Positions 47,591 through 56,633 of a stretch of DNA of 64,000 nucleotides are shown here, one piece after another. The notes below the pieces were generated by a model. It was not told where the DNA came from, ran no database searches, and saw only the letters and a list, made by a program, of their open reading frames with translations. The translations under genes and the position numbers were made by a program. This DNA is from Dongia deserti (GTDB taxonomy: Bacteria > Pseudomonadota > Alphaproteobacteria > Dongiales > Dongiaceae). Where the stretch lies: contig NZ_QORW01000008.1 in the NCBI RefSeq assembly GCF_003574735.1, positions 218,955-282,954 of the forward strand, given 5' to 3'. Each line of letters starts with the position of its first letter. Position 1 is the stretch's first letter.

Positions 47591-50473
47591 ATGGAAGCGA
47601 GTGCGCGCATGGTAGACCCAAGCCAGGCTGCTCGAGCGCACGATGTGATCTCTTTCGGCCCATTCACTCTTCTTGCAACCGAACGGCTGGTGAAGAAAGG
47701 AGACAAGCCGCTTCAGGTCGGCGGTCGTGCGCTGGACATCCTGATTGCGCTGATCGATCGCGCCGGAGAGGTCGTGTCGCAGCGCGATCTGGTCGGGCGT
47801 GTCTGGCCGAACATCAACGTCGAGGAAGGCACCCTCCGCGTCCATATCGCCGGCCTCCGCAAAGCCCTCGGCGACGGCAGCGACGGCGCCCGCTACATCG
47901 CCAACATTCCCGGGCGCGGCTACTCATTTGTCGCGCCCGTGACACGCTCGACGGGTCATCTATCGCCACCTCTCAATGGCCCTACCGAAGCCGACCATCG
48001 ACGCACGCTGCCGCCGCGGCCGACACACATGGTGGGACGAGACGAGGCCGTGGCCGCGCTTGGCGAACAGATCGTCAAACGCCGCCTCGTCAGCATTGTT
48101 GGCGCGGGCGGGATCGGCAAGACCACTGTCGCGGTCGCGGTTGGACACCATCTCTCGCAACACTTCGATGGTGCGGTGTTCTTTGTCAACTTGAGCGCGA
48201 TTACCGATCCGGAGTTGGTGCTAACGACAATCGGCTCGACACTCGGGATTATGCTGCGCACGCAGGAACCGCTGTCGAGTCTCGTGGCCTTCCTTGAGAA
48301 CAAGAAGCTGCTTCTCATTTTGGATAACTGCGAGCACGTCATCGAGCGCACGGCAGCCATGGCCGAGCGCGTCATTGAGGCTACGCCAGAGACGCGAATC
48401 CTCACGACCAGCCGGGAAGCTCTGCAGGTGAACGGGGAATATGTTCACCTGCTCTTTCCGCTCGAATGCCCGCCCGAAGATGCCAATCTCAACTTGGCTG
48501 AAGCGCTACGGTATCCAGCCGCCAAGTTGTTCATTGAGCGAGCAATCGCAAGCGGCTACAGCGCCGAGATCCCAGATGCTGACGTTCCAACCGTTGCCAG
48601 GATCTGCCGGAGGCTCGACGGCCTGGCATTCGCAATAGAGCTGGTCGCCAGCCGCGCCGGAGCCTACGGCATTCGGGGAATTGCGGAGCTGCTCGACCAT
48701 CGATTCAAGCTGCTCTGGCAAAGTCGCCGCACAGCGCTTCCACGGCACCAGACCCTGAATGCGCTGATCGACTGGAGCTACAATCTGCTGTCCGATTTTG
48801 AGAAAGAGGTGCTGGCAAAGCTTTCGGTGTTCGTTGGCGAGTTCACGCTCGACGCCGCCTGCGCAATAATCTCGGACGCGGAATCAGAGTGGTCAAACAT
48901 CGCCGATTCGATTGTTGGTTTGGTTTCCAAGTCCTTCATATCCACATCCCTCGTCTCAGGACGGACCTATTACCGGCTGCTTGAAACGACCCGCGAGTAC
49001 GCAGCGGCAAGATTGGACGAGCGCGGCGAGACAGACCGCATGGGCCGTCGTCATGCACTCACGTACTCGGAACTGGTTCGCCGCGACGAGAGGATTCGAT
49101 CGACCTTCGGCCGGTCTGACCTGTCTGAATATGCTCAACATATCAGCAATGTGAGGGCCGCCCTCGAATGGTCTCTTGGCAACCGCAGAGATATCGAGGT
49201 CGGTGTTCAGCTGGCTGTCTGGTCGGCGCCTCTATTCATTGAACTATCGCTTCTGGAGGAGTGCAGCCGATGGAGCGAAAGAGCCCTTTCGATGCTGCAC
49301 GAGGTGAAGGAGGGTGCGAGCCACGAGCTGCTCCTGCAGTCTGCCTTTGCGCTCTCCTCTATGTTCGCAAAGGGAAGCACCGATCAGGTGCGGTCCGCCA
49401 TCGAACGTGGCCTCGTCCTTGCGGAGGCCTCTAACGAGAAACAGCAGGAACTGCAGCTGCTCACGGGCCTTCATATATTTTTGATCCGGACTGGCAGGAT
49501 TCAGGAATCGCTGGCCGTAGCCGAGCGAGGTCGCGAAGTCGCAAAGGCCGCTCAAGTCCCCGCCGGTCTCGTCATGATGGAAACGGTGCTCGGCATCTCG
49601 AATCACCTGCTGGGTAATCAAGCCGCGGCGCAGAGCCATCTCGAGAGCAGCCTGATGCAGGCCATGGAGGTCGGCGCGTTCAACGCCAGCTTCTTTGGAT
49701 TTGTACCACCGAGCTTGGCGATTGTCCCACTCGCCCGTACCTTGTGGCTGCGCGGATTGGCCGATGAGGCCATGAGGACCGCGCAAAAGGCCATCGATGA
49801 AGCCGATAGCCGGCATCACCCGGTCGCACTCAGCTACGCACTCGCCTACGGTTGCTCGGTCTTCATCTGGACAGGTGAATGGCAGAGGGCTGGCGCTCTC
49901 GTCGAGCGGCTGATCGCCTATTCGAGGCAACATTCGCTGGATCCGCATCAGGCAGTCGGAATGGCGCTGAAGGGGGAGCTTGCGCTCCTTGGCGACGATT
50001 TGAAAGCAGGCGTAAGCCTCTTGCGCACGGCCCTTGAAGCTCTCGCCGCCATAAGACACAACGTGTATTCGACGGGCTATATGGCCGCTCTTGCGGAAGG
50101 CTTGCGAAAGTCCGGGGACGTCGAGGGAGCGTTATCCGTCATCAATGGTGCCATCGCTCGTGCGGATAGCAGCGGCGAGGGTATCTATCTTCCGGAACTC
50201 CTGAGAACGAAGGCGCGAATCCTCGTATCGCTACCCAGGCCTGACCGCGAGAAAGCGATGGATTGTCTGAACCAAGCGCTCCTCGTGGCGCGCGAACAGT
50301 CTGCCCTGGCATGGGAACTTCGGTCGGCAACGACATTGGCTCGACTGCTCGCTGAAACAGGCGAGCGCAGCGATGGGCGCCAAGTGGTCGCCGGCGTCTA
50401 CGATCGCTTCGTCGAGGGGTTCGAAACGATCGACCTGCGCACCGCGCGTCAGGTCATTCGAGACTTGCTGTAG
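47591..50473 (+). CDS. Large regulator: OmpR-type winged helix, NTPase and TPR-like repeats
   Basis: A 960-residue cytoplasmic regulator. Residues about 18-116 form a Trans_reg_C winged helix (ISFGPFTLLATERLV, RALDILIALIDRAGEVVSQR, IPGRGYSFVAPV). Residues about 148-420 form an NB-ARC/AAA-like ATPase with P-loop SIVGAGGIGKTTVAVA (171-179), LLLILDNCEHVIERTA (Walker B) and TTSREALQ (sensor). The C-terminal half is helical with TPR-like repeats. The plan is that of AfsR/MalT-type ligand-dependent regulators, although the DNA-binding domain is at the N-terminus. No receiver domain is seen. It follows the lyase-like gene on the same strand and ends one base from the convergent NTF2-like gene. Its targets are unknown. 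Confidence 0.85.
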   Translation: MEASARMVDPSQAARAHDVISFGPFTLLATERLVKKGDKPLQVGGRALDILIALIDRAGEVVSQRDLVGRVWPNINVEEGTLRVHIAGLRKALGDGSDGARYIANIPGRGYSFVAPVTRSTGHLSPPLNGPTEADHRRTLPPRPTHMVGRDEAVAALGEQIVKRRLVSIVGAGGIGKTTVAVAVGHHLSQHFDGAVFFVNLSAITDPELVLTTIGSTLGIMLRTQEPLSSLVAFLENKKLLLILDNCEHVIERTAAMAERVIEATPETRILTTSREALQVNGEYVHLLFPLECPPEDANLNLAEALRYPAAKLFIERAIASGYSAEIPDADVPTVARICRRLDGLAFAIELVASRAGAYGIRGIAELLDHRFKLLWQSRRTALPRHQTLNALIDWSYNLLSDFEKEVLAKLSVFVGEFTLDAACAIISDAESEWSNIADSIVGLVSKSFISTSLVSGRTYYRLLETTREYAAARLDERGETDRMGRRHALTYSELVRRDERIRSTFGRSDLSEYAQHISNVRAALEWSLGNRRDIEVGVQLAVWSAPLFIELSLLEECSRWSERALSMLHEVKEGASHELLLQSAFALSSMFAKGSTDQVRSAIERGLVLAEASNEKQQELQLLTGLHIFLIRTGRIQESLAVAERGREVAKAAQVPAGLVMMETVLGISNHLLGNQAAAQSHLESSLMQAMEVGAFNASFFGFVPPSLAIVPLARTLWLRGLADEAMRTAQKAIDEADSRHHPVALSYALAYGCSVFIWTGEWQRAGALVERLIAYSRQHSLDPHQAVGMALKGELALLGDDLKAGVSLLRTALEALAAIRHNVYSTGYMAALAEGLRKSGDVEGALSVINGAIARADSSGEGIYLPELLRTKARILVSLPRPDREKAMDCLNQALLVAREQSALAWELRSATTLARLLAETGERSDGRQVVAGVYDRFVEGFETIDLRTARQVIRDLL

Positions 50474-50474
50474 C

Positions 50475-50849
50475 TCAAACATCCGCGCCGCTGGGCAGGA
50501 TCATCAGCTGAACAATCCTGTTCTCTTTCACGGTGAAGTACAACGCCAAAACGAAGGGATTCGGCAGGCCTCGCTTATCGAAGTTTCCATCAACCTTGGC
50601 CGTCACGACGAAGTTGCCGTAGTGCTCGATGACATCGGTCACATCCAGCGTTAGCTTCTTGCCGAAGATGTCGCGCTCTGCCCACTCCCGGATCTCGGCC
50701 TTTCCCCAATGATCTCGAAGCTGATCATTGACCAGCGCGTCATCGGCAAAGGTGGCGAGTAGGCCGTCGAGATCGAAGCTGTTTGTCGCTTCCACATAGG
50801 TAGCTAATAGCGGCGGAAGTATAATCGGTCCCGGCGGGCTGGTGGTCAT
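50475..50849 (-). CDS. NTF2/SnoaL-like protein (124 residues)
   Basis: A small alpha+beta barrel protein: the LLATYVEATNSFDLDGLLAT helix pair, FADDALVNDQLRDHWGKAEI and the C-terminal strand FVLALYFTVKENRIVQLMIL, the usual SnoaL-like order. The fold serves many enzymes and binding proteins, and no catalytic residues can be assigned safely. It lies convergently against the large regulator with a one-base gap. The ribosome site is weak. Confidence 0.83.
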   Translation of the reverse strand: MTTSPPGPIILPPLLATYVEATNSFDLDGLLATFADDALVNDQLRDHWGKAEIREWAERDIFGKKLTLDVTDVIEHYGNFVVTAKVDGNFDKRGLPNPFVLALYFTVKENRIVQLMILPSGADV

Positions 50850-51375
50850 TTGTTGTCAACTTCAATTCACAGAGCTCAACCATGTACCAGACTGCAGTCG
50901 CCGCGGTGTTGTTTCGTGTTAAGAAGTGCAAAGGTCTTTCATTCTATCCCCCCCGCGGGGCTGGGCCGCGAGGGCTACACACGATGGCTATTTGTATCAG
51001 CATCACCTGCCTATTCGGTTCCGCGTCGGCCGACGCTATGGCTATGAGATTCTCCCAAACACAACCGGGTGCCGATCGTGCGGTGGTGTCGACCGCTTCC
51101 ACAACTGGATTTGCCAACTACATGTCCTCGGTAGGGGCTGCTGCGACTTAACACCCCGGTCGAAGTGGATGGATGTCGCGAAATCCGGACGTCTAAATTG
51201 CCTGGTGCCTCCTAATGGCACAACGCGGAAGTACTTGCCAATGAAGGGCACGACCGCAATCGATGGTAAAGCCGACATACATCTGACATGGCAGCTCGGC
51301 GGCCCACGACCCACAGCGGCTGTGATCGCATCGATCAGCCGACGGGTCGCCCAAATGCTATATTCGAATTGCAGG
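50850..51375. other. Intergenic stretch of 526 bp, no gene supported
   Basis: Short open frames exist on both strands, but none has a ribosome site and a recognised family. One minus-strand frame (51042-51419) contains MSALPSIAVVPFIGKYFRVV, a phrase type often seen in false open frames of rhizobial repeat DNA, so I treat it as relic sequence. The stretch separates the stress run from the amide module. Confidence 0.5.
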
Positions 51376-52614
51376 TTATCTTTCGATCCACTCCGGCAAC
51401 TCGAAGCGGGTATCGGCATAGGGCTCCGGCGCGATCAACGCATGGCGCTGATCGGCCTTGCGCAGCTGGTAAAAGAGATGGGGAATGCCCAGCGAGGAAT
51501 CGTGCACGACGTCGGGATAGGGGATCGCGGCCTGCCACTGCGGATGATATCGAATGGTGCCCGATACGCTGCGATAGATGGTCTTCTGCAGGTTGGCGGC
51601 AACGCGCCGGTTGATCGAAAAGGCCCCGGGCCCGCCGGATCCCCCTGCCATCGCCACGGCATAGGCATAGTGGTGCAGGGATGTATAGGGTTGGCAGCCC
51701 ACCTCAGGCGTTGAATCGGGACCAAAGCGGTCGAAGTACCGCTTCGCGAACTCCTCGCCCATCTCATCGCGCGGGAGACCGATCACAGTCCCGACGATGG
51801 CGCCTTTGCCCTTGTCACCGACCAGGTCGAGAAACGTTCGATGCAGGGCGCCGTATTGCAGATAGAGCAGCACGGGAAGCGGTGCCTGCATGAACTGCAG
51901 GTGGAAATGCGCAAGATCGCCAGCATAGAACTGGGTATTGGCAAGCACAGCGGGGTCATGGCCGCGGATCTCGTCCAGGATCGCATTCCAATCGGTCTGC
52001 ATCGACTTAACGACCTTGGGGCCATAGACGATGTTCCAGCCGAACTGTGCTGCCGCGCTCACCATGGCGTTGGCGATGACGATGCTGTAGGGCTTGGCGC
52101 CGGAGACGACGGCGATGCGGTTGTTCCGCGGCCGCCATTGGTGGCTGTCGCGCAGCCAGGACAGGAACTTGATGAAGCCCTGACCGTACCAGTACTCGGC
52201 TGGGTCGCCCATGAAGCATCCAAAGTAGCGCTCCGGGTTGCTCATCACTGTGTCATGGTGCTGCAGCAGGGTGTTGTGGTGGATGTAGAGGATGCCCGCA
52301 TCAGCGATTGGCTCATATTCCGAGTTCTGCGGGCCAATATTGTAGCCGTTGATGATGGCGTGGACCCGGTGTTTCTCGATCAGAGTGCGCGCGGCACGCA
52401 CCACCTCGTCGGCTGTCTGACGACCGGTATCGACGAAGACCGGATTGATCATCTTGCCGAGCAGGCCACCCGCCTGGTTGAGTTCCTCTGCGGCCAGGAT
52501 CACGCCGTTGCGGAATTCCCTGCCGTCAGCCGCCGAGGGGCCGCTCAAGGGCACCATGCTGCCGACGGGCAGCACGTTGTCGGCGGTGTCCGGGGATTCA
52601 TCGCTCAACGGCAT
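51376..52614 (-). CDS. Leaderless solute-binding-protein homologue (cytoplasmic amide sensor, AmiC/UrtA-like)
   Basis: A 412-residue type-I periplasmic-binding fold (family of AmiC, UrtA and FmdD amide/urea-binding proteins): NVLPVGSMVPLSGPSAADGR, ELNQAGGLLGKMINPVFVDT, IINGYNIGPQNSEYEPIADA and PVLLYLQYGALHRTF. The N-terminus (MPLSDESPDTADN) carries no signal peptide or anchor, and AGAGGTG gives a firm start. It is homologous to the exported binding protein encoded at 55196 (shared GG(I/L)LG, DW-N/S and YLQYG positions). It follows the kinase gene by 18 bases in a response-regulator/kinase operon. I infer that it senses the imported ligand inside the cell and signals to the kinase, as AmiC does to AmiR. 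Confidence 0.85.
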   Translation of the reverse strand: MPLSDESPDTADNVLPVGSMVPLSGPSAADGREFRNGVILAAEELNQAGGLLGKMINPVFVDTGRQTADEVVRAARTLIEKHRVHAIINGYNIGPQNSEYEPIADAGILYIHHNTLLQHHDTVMSNPERYFGCFMGDPAEYWYGQGFIKFLSWLRDSHQWRPRNNRIAVVSGAKPYSIVIANAMVSAAAQFGWNIVYGPKVVKSMQTDWNAILDEIRGHDPAVLANTQFYAGDLAHFHLQFMQAPLPVLLYLQYGALHRTFLDLVGDKGKGAIVGTVIGLPRDEMGEEFAKRYFDRFGPDSTPEVGCQPYTSLHHYAYAVAMAGGSGGPGAFSINRRVAANLQKTIYRSVSGTIRYHPQWQAAIPYPDVVHDSSLGIPHLFYQLRKADQRHALIAPEPYADTRFELPEWIER

Positions 52615-52632
52615 AACACCTCTGACATGGCT

Positions 52633-54225
52633 CTAGTCGCGCGCCTCCGGCGGGCGGAGTTCCTGTACCAGTTCCGGCTCGTAGAGGATGTTGTGCATCA
52701 TGACCCGGAGGCTGGGCGGGCTGACCGGCTTGATCAGCACAGGGAAGCCATTGTTGCGGATCTGCTTGATTAGACTGGGGTTGGTATCAGCGGTCACAAC
52801 CACGGCGGGACACGCGGTGCCGAGGCAATTGCGTACTTGCTGGACCACGTCGGTGCCGGCCACGCCGCCTCGCAGCCGGTAGTCGGTGATGATGAAGTCG
52901 GGCTTGATCTCGAGCGCACGGAAGCTGGTGGCGACATCGTTGAAGGTGTTGAAGCTGTGGACCTCGATGCCCCAGCGCTGAAGCAACGTGGTCAGTGCCT
53001 CTCGCAGGTTCTCGTCGTCTTCCAGAACCAGTACGGTGAGGCCGGTGAACTCGCCACCGATCCGCTCGTTGATCTCCGGCTCACCGATATCGCTGTGCCA
53101 GATGTTGCCGACCGGCACCTTGACCGAGAACACCGAGCCCCGACCAGGCACGGAGCGCACCCTGATCTCATGATGGAGCATATCAGCAAGTCGCTTCGCG
53201 ATGTTCAGGCCAAGGCCCAGGCTATGCTTGTGCTTCGTCTGCTCGTCGGCGATGCGGAAGAATTCCTCGAAGATTGCTTGCGAGTACTTCGGGTCGAAGC
53301 CACTGCCTGTGTCCCAAACCTCCAGGCGAGCGTCCTTTCCATCGCGCCGGCAGCCAACGACAACGCCTCCTGTCTCCGTATAGCGAATCGCGTTAGAGAC
53401 GAAGTTGCTGATGATCCGCTCGAGAAGAACCCGGTCGCTAACCACAGTTAGGGTCGTCGGCACCAAGCGGAAGGAGAGGCCCTTTTCGCGGGCCTGATGG
53501 GCAAACTGCACCTCGAGTCGCTCGAACAGGGTGGTGAGCTGGAAATTGGCGATCTTCGGGACGATCTTGCCGGCATCGAGTTGGCCGATATTCAGCAGCG
53601 CGCCGAGGATGTCCTCCATGATGGATACGGAGACGTCCATCGCGTGCAGGATCTCATTGCGCTGAGCCTCATCCTCGCAGGTCATACAGTTGTAGATCTG
53701 GATCTTCAGCGAGGCCAGCGGCTGCCGGAGGTCGTGGTTGGCGGCCCGCAGGAAACGCAGTTTGTTCTGCACTGCGTCATCGGCATCGTGGCGGGCCTTC
53801 ATCAGTGCCAGCTTGTTCTTCTTCGCCGTGGTGATTTCGCGCGAGAGCATGAGCGTGCCACCGCTTTGCAGGCGCCAACGCTCGATCCTGTGGATCGTCC
53901 CGTCGCTGAACGTGTACTCGCTGCTGCGGCGCGCCTCCGTACTGGCGAGTTCGTCGGCGATCCAGGTCTCCGCAGCGTAGGGCAGCATCAACAGGCCAGA
54001 TCGCGCAACCTGCTCCAGGAAGTTACGGATCGAGATTCCGCGCTTCAGCCTTCCCCCGGAGACCGGGAACTGGTTCTGGAAGGCCTCATTGCAAAACGCC
54101 AACACCCCCTCCGCAGACCACATCGCAAACCCATGCCCGAGAGCCTCCACACTTTCGCGCAGCAGCGCGTCGCTTCGAGGCGCGGTCGCGACCTCATCCG
54201 GCACGAAGGGGGCGCGTTCGCTCAT
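52633..54225 (-). CDS. Cytoplasmic hybrid histidine kinase (PAS-HisKA-HATPase-receiver)
   Basis: A 530-residue protein without membrane segments. Residues about 20-130 form a PAS-like domain (LGHGFAMWSAEGVLAFCNEA). HisKA has phospho-acceptor His164 in AANHDLRQPLASLK. HATPase_c has SNFVSNAIRY (N box), WDTGSGFD (G1) and SLGLGLNIAKRL (G2). The C-terminal receiver at about 395-515 has acidic pair EDDE, phospho-acceptor Asp448 (IITDYRLRGG) and Lys499. The stop of the response-regulator gene overlaps its start by four bases, and the leaderless binding-protein gene follows. Sensing must be cytoplasmic, probably through that neighbour. Confidence 0.92.
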   Translation of the reverse strand: MSERAPFVPDEVATAPRSDALLRESVEALGHGFAMWSAEGVLAFCNEAFQNQFPVSGGRLKRGISIRNFLEQVARSGLLMLPYAAETWIADELASTEARRSSEYTFSDGTIHRIERWRLQSGGTLMLSREITTAKKNKLALMKARHDADDAVQNKLRFLRAANHDLRQPLASLKIQIYNCMTCEDEAQRNEILHAMDVSVSIMEDILGALLNIGQLDAGKIVPKIANFQLTTLFERLEVQFAHQAREKGLSFRLVPTTLTVVSDRVLLERIISNFVSNAIRYTETGGVVVGCRRDGKDARLEVWDTGSGFDPKYSQAIFEEFFRIADEQTKHKHSLGLGLNIAKRLADMLHHEIRVRSVPGRGSVFSVKVPVGNIWHSDIGEPEINERIGGEFTGLTVLVLEDDENLREALTTLLQRWGIEVHSFNTFNDVATSFRALEIKPDFIITDYRLRGGVAGTDVVQQVRNCLGTACPAVVVTADTNPSLIKQIRNNGFPVLIKPVSPPSLRVMMHNILYEPELVQELRPPEARD

Positions 54226-54884
54226 GTTCCGATCTTGCGTTCGTGCGTGACAGCGAAGTGGATGGTCTCTTCGCGGTTCTTCAGATCGAGCTTCTTCATG
54301 GCATTGCCTAAATGCACCCGCACGGTCTGTGGACTGATCGAGAGCTTGATGGCGATCTTGGAAACAGGCATGCCTTTGCCGATCAGCGCCAGAACATTGC
54401 GCTCTCGGCTAGTCAAAACATCTAGGCGCGGGTCGCCTCTCGCGGCATCCGGTGATGGGGCGGGCTCAGGCTGCGCCGCGGGACTCGGGCGCTCGATGAT
54501 ATGCCGCGGAAACGCCACCTCGCCCGACAGCACGCGGGTGAGCGAACGGATGATCTCTTCGGGGCCGGCGGACTTCGGGATGTAGCCGATCACGCCGTGC
54601 TTGATCGCCTCCAGCACATGCTCCTGGTCGTCGTGCACGGAGATCACCACGATCGGAACATCAGGGTGTTTGTGGCGCAGCTGCCTTAACCCCTCGAAGC
54701 CGTGTAGCCCGGGCATGATGAGGTCGAGCAACATGAGGCCGACATCCGGATTGCGCTCCAGAACCGCCATCGCCTCGTCCAGGTTGATCGCTTCAATCGG
54801 CTCATAGCCGCCGCTGAGCTGTATCGTCACCTGCTTCAGCGCCTCGCGGACTACCCAGTGATCGTCGGCGATCAAGATTTTCAT
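54222..54884 (-). CDS. NarL/FixJ-type response regulator
   Basis: A 220-residue regulator. The receiver domain spans residues 1-120 with acidic pair Asp7-Asp8 (IADDHW), phospho-acceptor Asp54 (LLDLIMPGLHGF), Ser/Thr in VVISVHD and Lys104-type IPKSAG. The LuxR helix-turn-helix is at about 150-210 (LTSRERNVLALIGKGMPVSK, then SISPQTVRVHLGNAMKKLDL). It is transcribed divergently from the amide importer/DMFase operon, with 311 bp between the starts. It is the obvious candidate to bind that region and activate both directions. Confidence 0.94.
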   Translation of the reverse strand: MKILIADDHWVVREALKQVTIQLSGGYEPIEAINLDEAMAVLERNPDVGLMLLDLIMPGLHGFEGLRQLRHKHPDVPIVVISVHDDQEHVLEAIKHGVIGYIPKSAGPEEIIRSLTRVLSGEVAFPRHIIERPSPAAQPEPAPSPDAARGDPRLDVLTSRERNVLALIGKGMPVSKIAIKLSISPQTVRVHLGNAMKKLDLKNREETIHFAVTHERKIGT

Positions 54885-55195
54885 TAACGCAAACTCCGGT
54901 CGATCTCAGGTCGCTTGCGGCTGGCCTTCCTCGCGCCGCTCCTAAGCCTTTTCGCTGCTATGGGCCAAACAGCGCGCAATGGCAATCGGGGATTTTCCGC
55001 AGTGCAGGTATTACGCTTCATCTAGCTTCATACTAGACAAAAGTATATATCATGATTAGACATTGCATCTATATCTATTTGGTGTATCATCTAGCTTCGA
55101 TCAAGTAGGCGCTAAGCGCTTGGATGGCGCTTTAACGGGCAGGCTCAGTGGGGACCGCGAGGCAACCGCCCCGGGTCGAGAACAGGGAGATGACG
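54885..55195. promoter_or_regulatory. Divergent control region of the amide module, AT-rich core with 12-bp direct repeat
   Basis: The core at about 55010-55100 is strikingly AT-rich for this genome (AAAAGTATATATCATGATTA, GCATCTATATCTATTT). TCATCTAGCTTC occurs twice in direct orientation, at 55018-55029 and 55087-55098, starts 69 bp apart (close to 6.5 helix turns). The first copy is part of CTAGCTTCATACTAG, an imperfect inverted repeat. These are candidate sites for the LuxR-type regulator encoded to the left. I cannot assign -35/-10 boxes with confidence. AGGGAG at 55184-55189 is the ribosome site of the binding-protein gene. Confidence 0.5.
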
Positions 55196-56500
55196 ATGAC
55201 AAGCTCGCCTATCAGCCGCCGTCGGGCGGTCAAGATCATTTCAGCTGGTGGCGCGGCGGCCACTGCACTGATCGCAGCGCCTTGGGTCCGCCGGGCGAGC
55301 GCCTCGGACGTGATCCTGCTCGGCGTCCCCTCCTCGCTGTCAACACCGTATGGCGTCGCCGACGACACCGATCATCTGAACGGCACGAAGCTCGCGCAGG
55401 AGGAGATCAACGCTGCCGGCGGAATTCTTGGCCGCAAGCTCGAACTTTTCGTGCCCGATGTTGACAAGCTTTCTCCGGAGAGCGCGCGGCAGGCGATCGC
55501 CGCCTGCATTGACAAGAAGGTGTACGCGATTTCCAACTCGTTCCTGTTCGCGCCGATCCCCGCGATGGATGAATCGGCCAAATACAAGTGTCCCTATCTG
55601 CAGGGCAACACGCAGCGGAACGCGACTGAGGCCTTCAAGGCTGATCCGGAGAAATACAGCCACGTGCTGCAGACCGATCCTTCCGAGGTCAACTACGGAT
55701 GGACCTATCCGCTCTGGCTCACCAAGATGGAGGAGGAGCAGGGCTGGAAGCCCAAGAACCGCAAGATCCACATCGTCGCCGAGCAGGTCGGCTACTGTCA
55801 GACCATCCTGAAGGCTGCGAAGGAAGCGATCCCGAAGTACAGCTTCGAACTCGCCGAGGTCACCGATATCCAATACCCCGTCAACGACTGGTCCCCCGTG
55901 ATCCAGCGCCTGAAAGAAGTCGATGCCGGCGCAATCATGATCGACCACTGGGTGGCGGCGGAATATGCCGCTTTCTGCAAGCAATTCCAGGCTGACCCGG
56001 TACCCGGTGCTCTCGTGTACCTGCAGTACGGCCCGTCGCAACCGGAATTCCTTGAGCTTGGCGGCAGGGCCACCGAGGGCTTCTGCTGGAGTACCGTGCT
56101 CGGCGTCTATGGCGACCAGATCGGACAGGACTTCCGCAAGAAGTATCTCGCTAAATATCCGGAGTACGAGGGCAACATGGGTCTCGTCTACACCGGAAAC
56201 GGCTACGACATCGTGAAGTACCTGGAACTCGCCTGGAAGGCAACCGAGGATCCGGAGGACTTTGCTGCCAGCGTCAAGTGGATCCGCGAGAATCCTTATC
56301 GCGGGGTCTGCGGCATGATGGACATGCGCAACGAGTACCAGGAGGCGTTGCACTATCCGGATAACGGCTTTGGCAACCAGGCCGCCGAACTGGAGAAAGG
56401 CATGAGCCAACTTTACGTGCAGGTGCAGGACACCCAGCACAAGATCATCTGGCCGGGTCCCATTGCCGAATCCAAGCTCCGCCCCGCGCCCTGGTGGTGA
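55196..56500 (+). CDS. ABC importer solute-binding protein for an amide/urea-like ligand, Tat-exported
   Basis: A 434-residue type-I binding protein (UrtA/FmdD/AmiC-like). The start has a twin-arginine signal (SPISRRRAVKIISAGGAAAT, cleavage near ASA-SDV). Body motifs are LGVPSSLSTPYGVADDTDHL, EINAAGGILGRKLELFVPDV, VNDWSPVIQRLKEVDAGAIM and GALVYLQYG. The ATG at 55196 is preferred over 55190 because AGGGAG then has normal spacing. It is the first gene of the importer/DMFase operon, and a strong hairpin follows the stop. The ligand is inferred to be a small amide from the downstream amidase. Confidence 0.9.
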   Translation: MTSSPISRRRAVKIISAGGAAATALIAAPWVRRASASDVILLGVPSSLSTPYGVADDTDHLNGTKLAQEEINAAGGILGRKLELFVPDVDKLSPESARQAIAACIDKKVYAISNSFLFAPIPAMDESAKYKCPYLQGNTQRNATEAFKADPEKYSHVLQTDPSEVNYGWTYPLWLTKMEEEQGWKPKNRKIHIVAEQVGYCQTILKAAKEAIPKYSFELAEVTDIQYPVNDWSPVIQRLKEVDAGAIMIDHWVAAEYAAFCKQFQADPVPGALVYLQYGPSQPEFLELGGRATEGFCWSTVLGVYGDQIGQDFRKKYLAKYPEYEGNMGLVYTGNGYDIVKYLELAWKATEDPEDFAASVKWIRENPYRGVCGMMDMRNEYQEALHYPDNGFGNQAAELEKGMSQLYVQVQDTQHKIIWPGPIAESKLRPAPWW

Positions 56501-56510
56501 TGAATCGATG

Positions 56511-56543
56511 AGGGAGGGCCGCTTCATCGAAGCGGTCCTCCCT
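56511..56543 (+). promoter_or_regulatory. Strong hairpin after the binding-protein gene
   Basis: AGGGAGGGCCGCTT pairs with AAGCGGTCCTCCCT over 14 positions (one G-T pair) with loop CATCG. It is not followed by a T-run, so read-through into the importer genes is likely. It probably protects the 5' part of the mRNA and sets a high binding-protein to permease ratio. A second, smaller inverted repeat, CATCGCG-CCTCTG-CGCGATG, lies at 56577-56596 just before the ATPase gene. Confidence 0.6.
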
Positions 56544-56633
56544 GGAGAACTGCCCAAGAGGATTAGTCGGTACATGCATCGCGCCTCTGCGCGATGTCAG
56601 CACCATGCACTCTGACGTGAGGCTCCACGAGAG

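Noticed and set aside
51042..51419. Minus-strand frame with MSALP-type phrase
   Set aside because: No ribosome site or family; resembles false frames in rhizobial repeat DNA and overlaps the end of the leaderless binding-protein gene.
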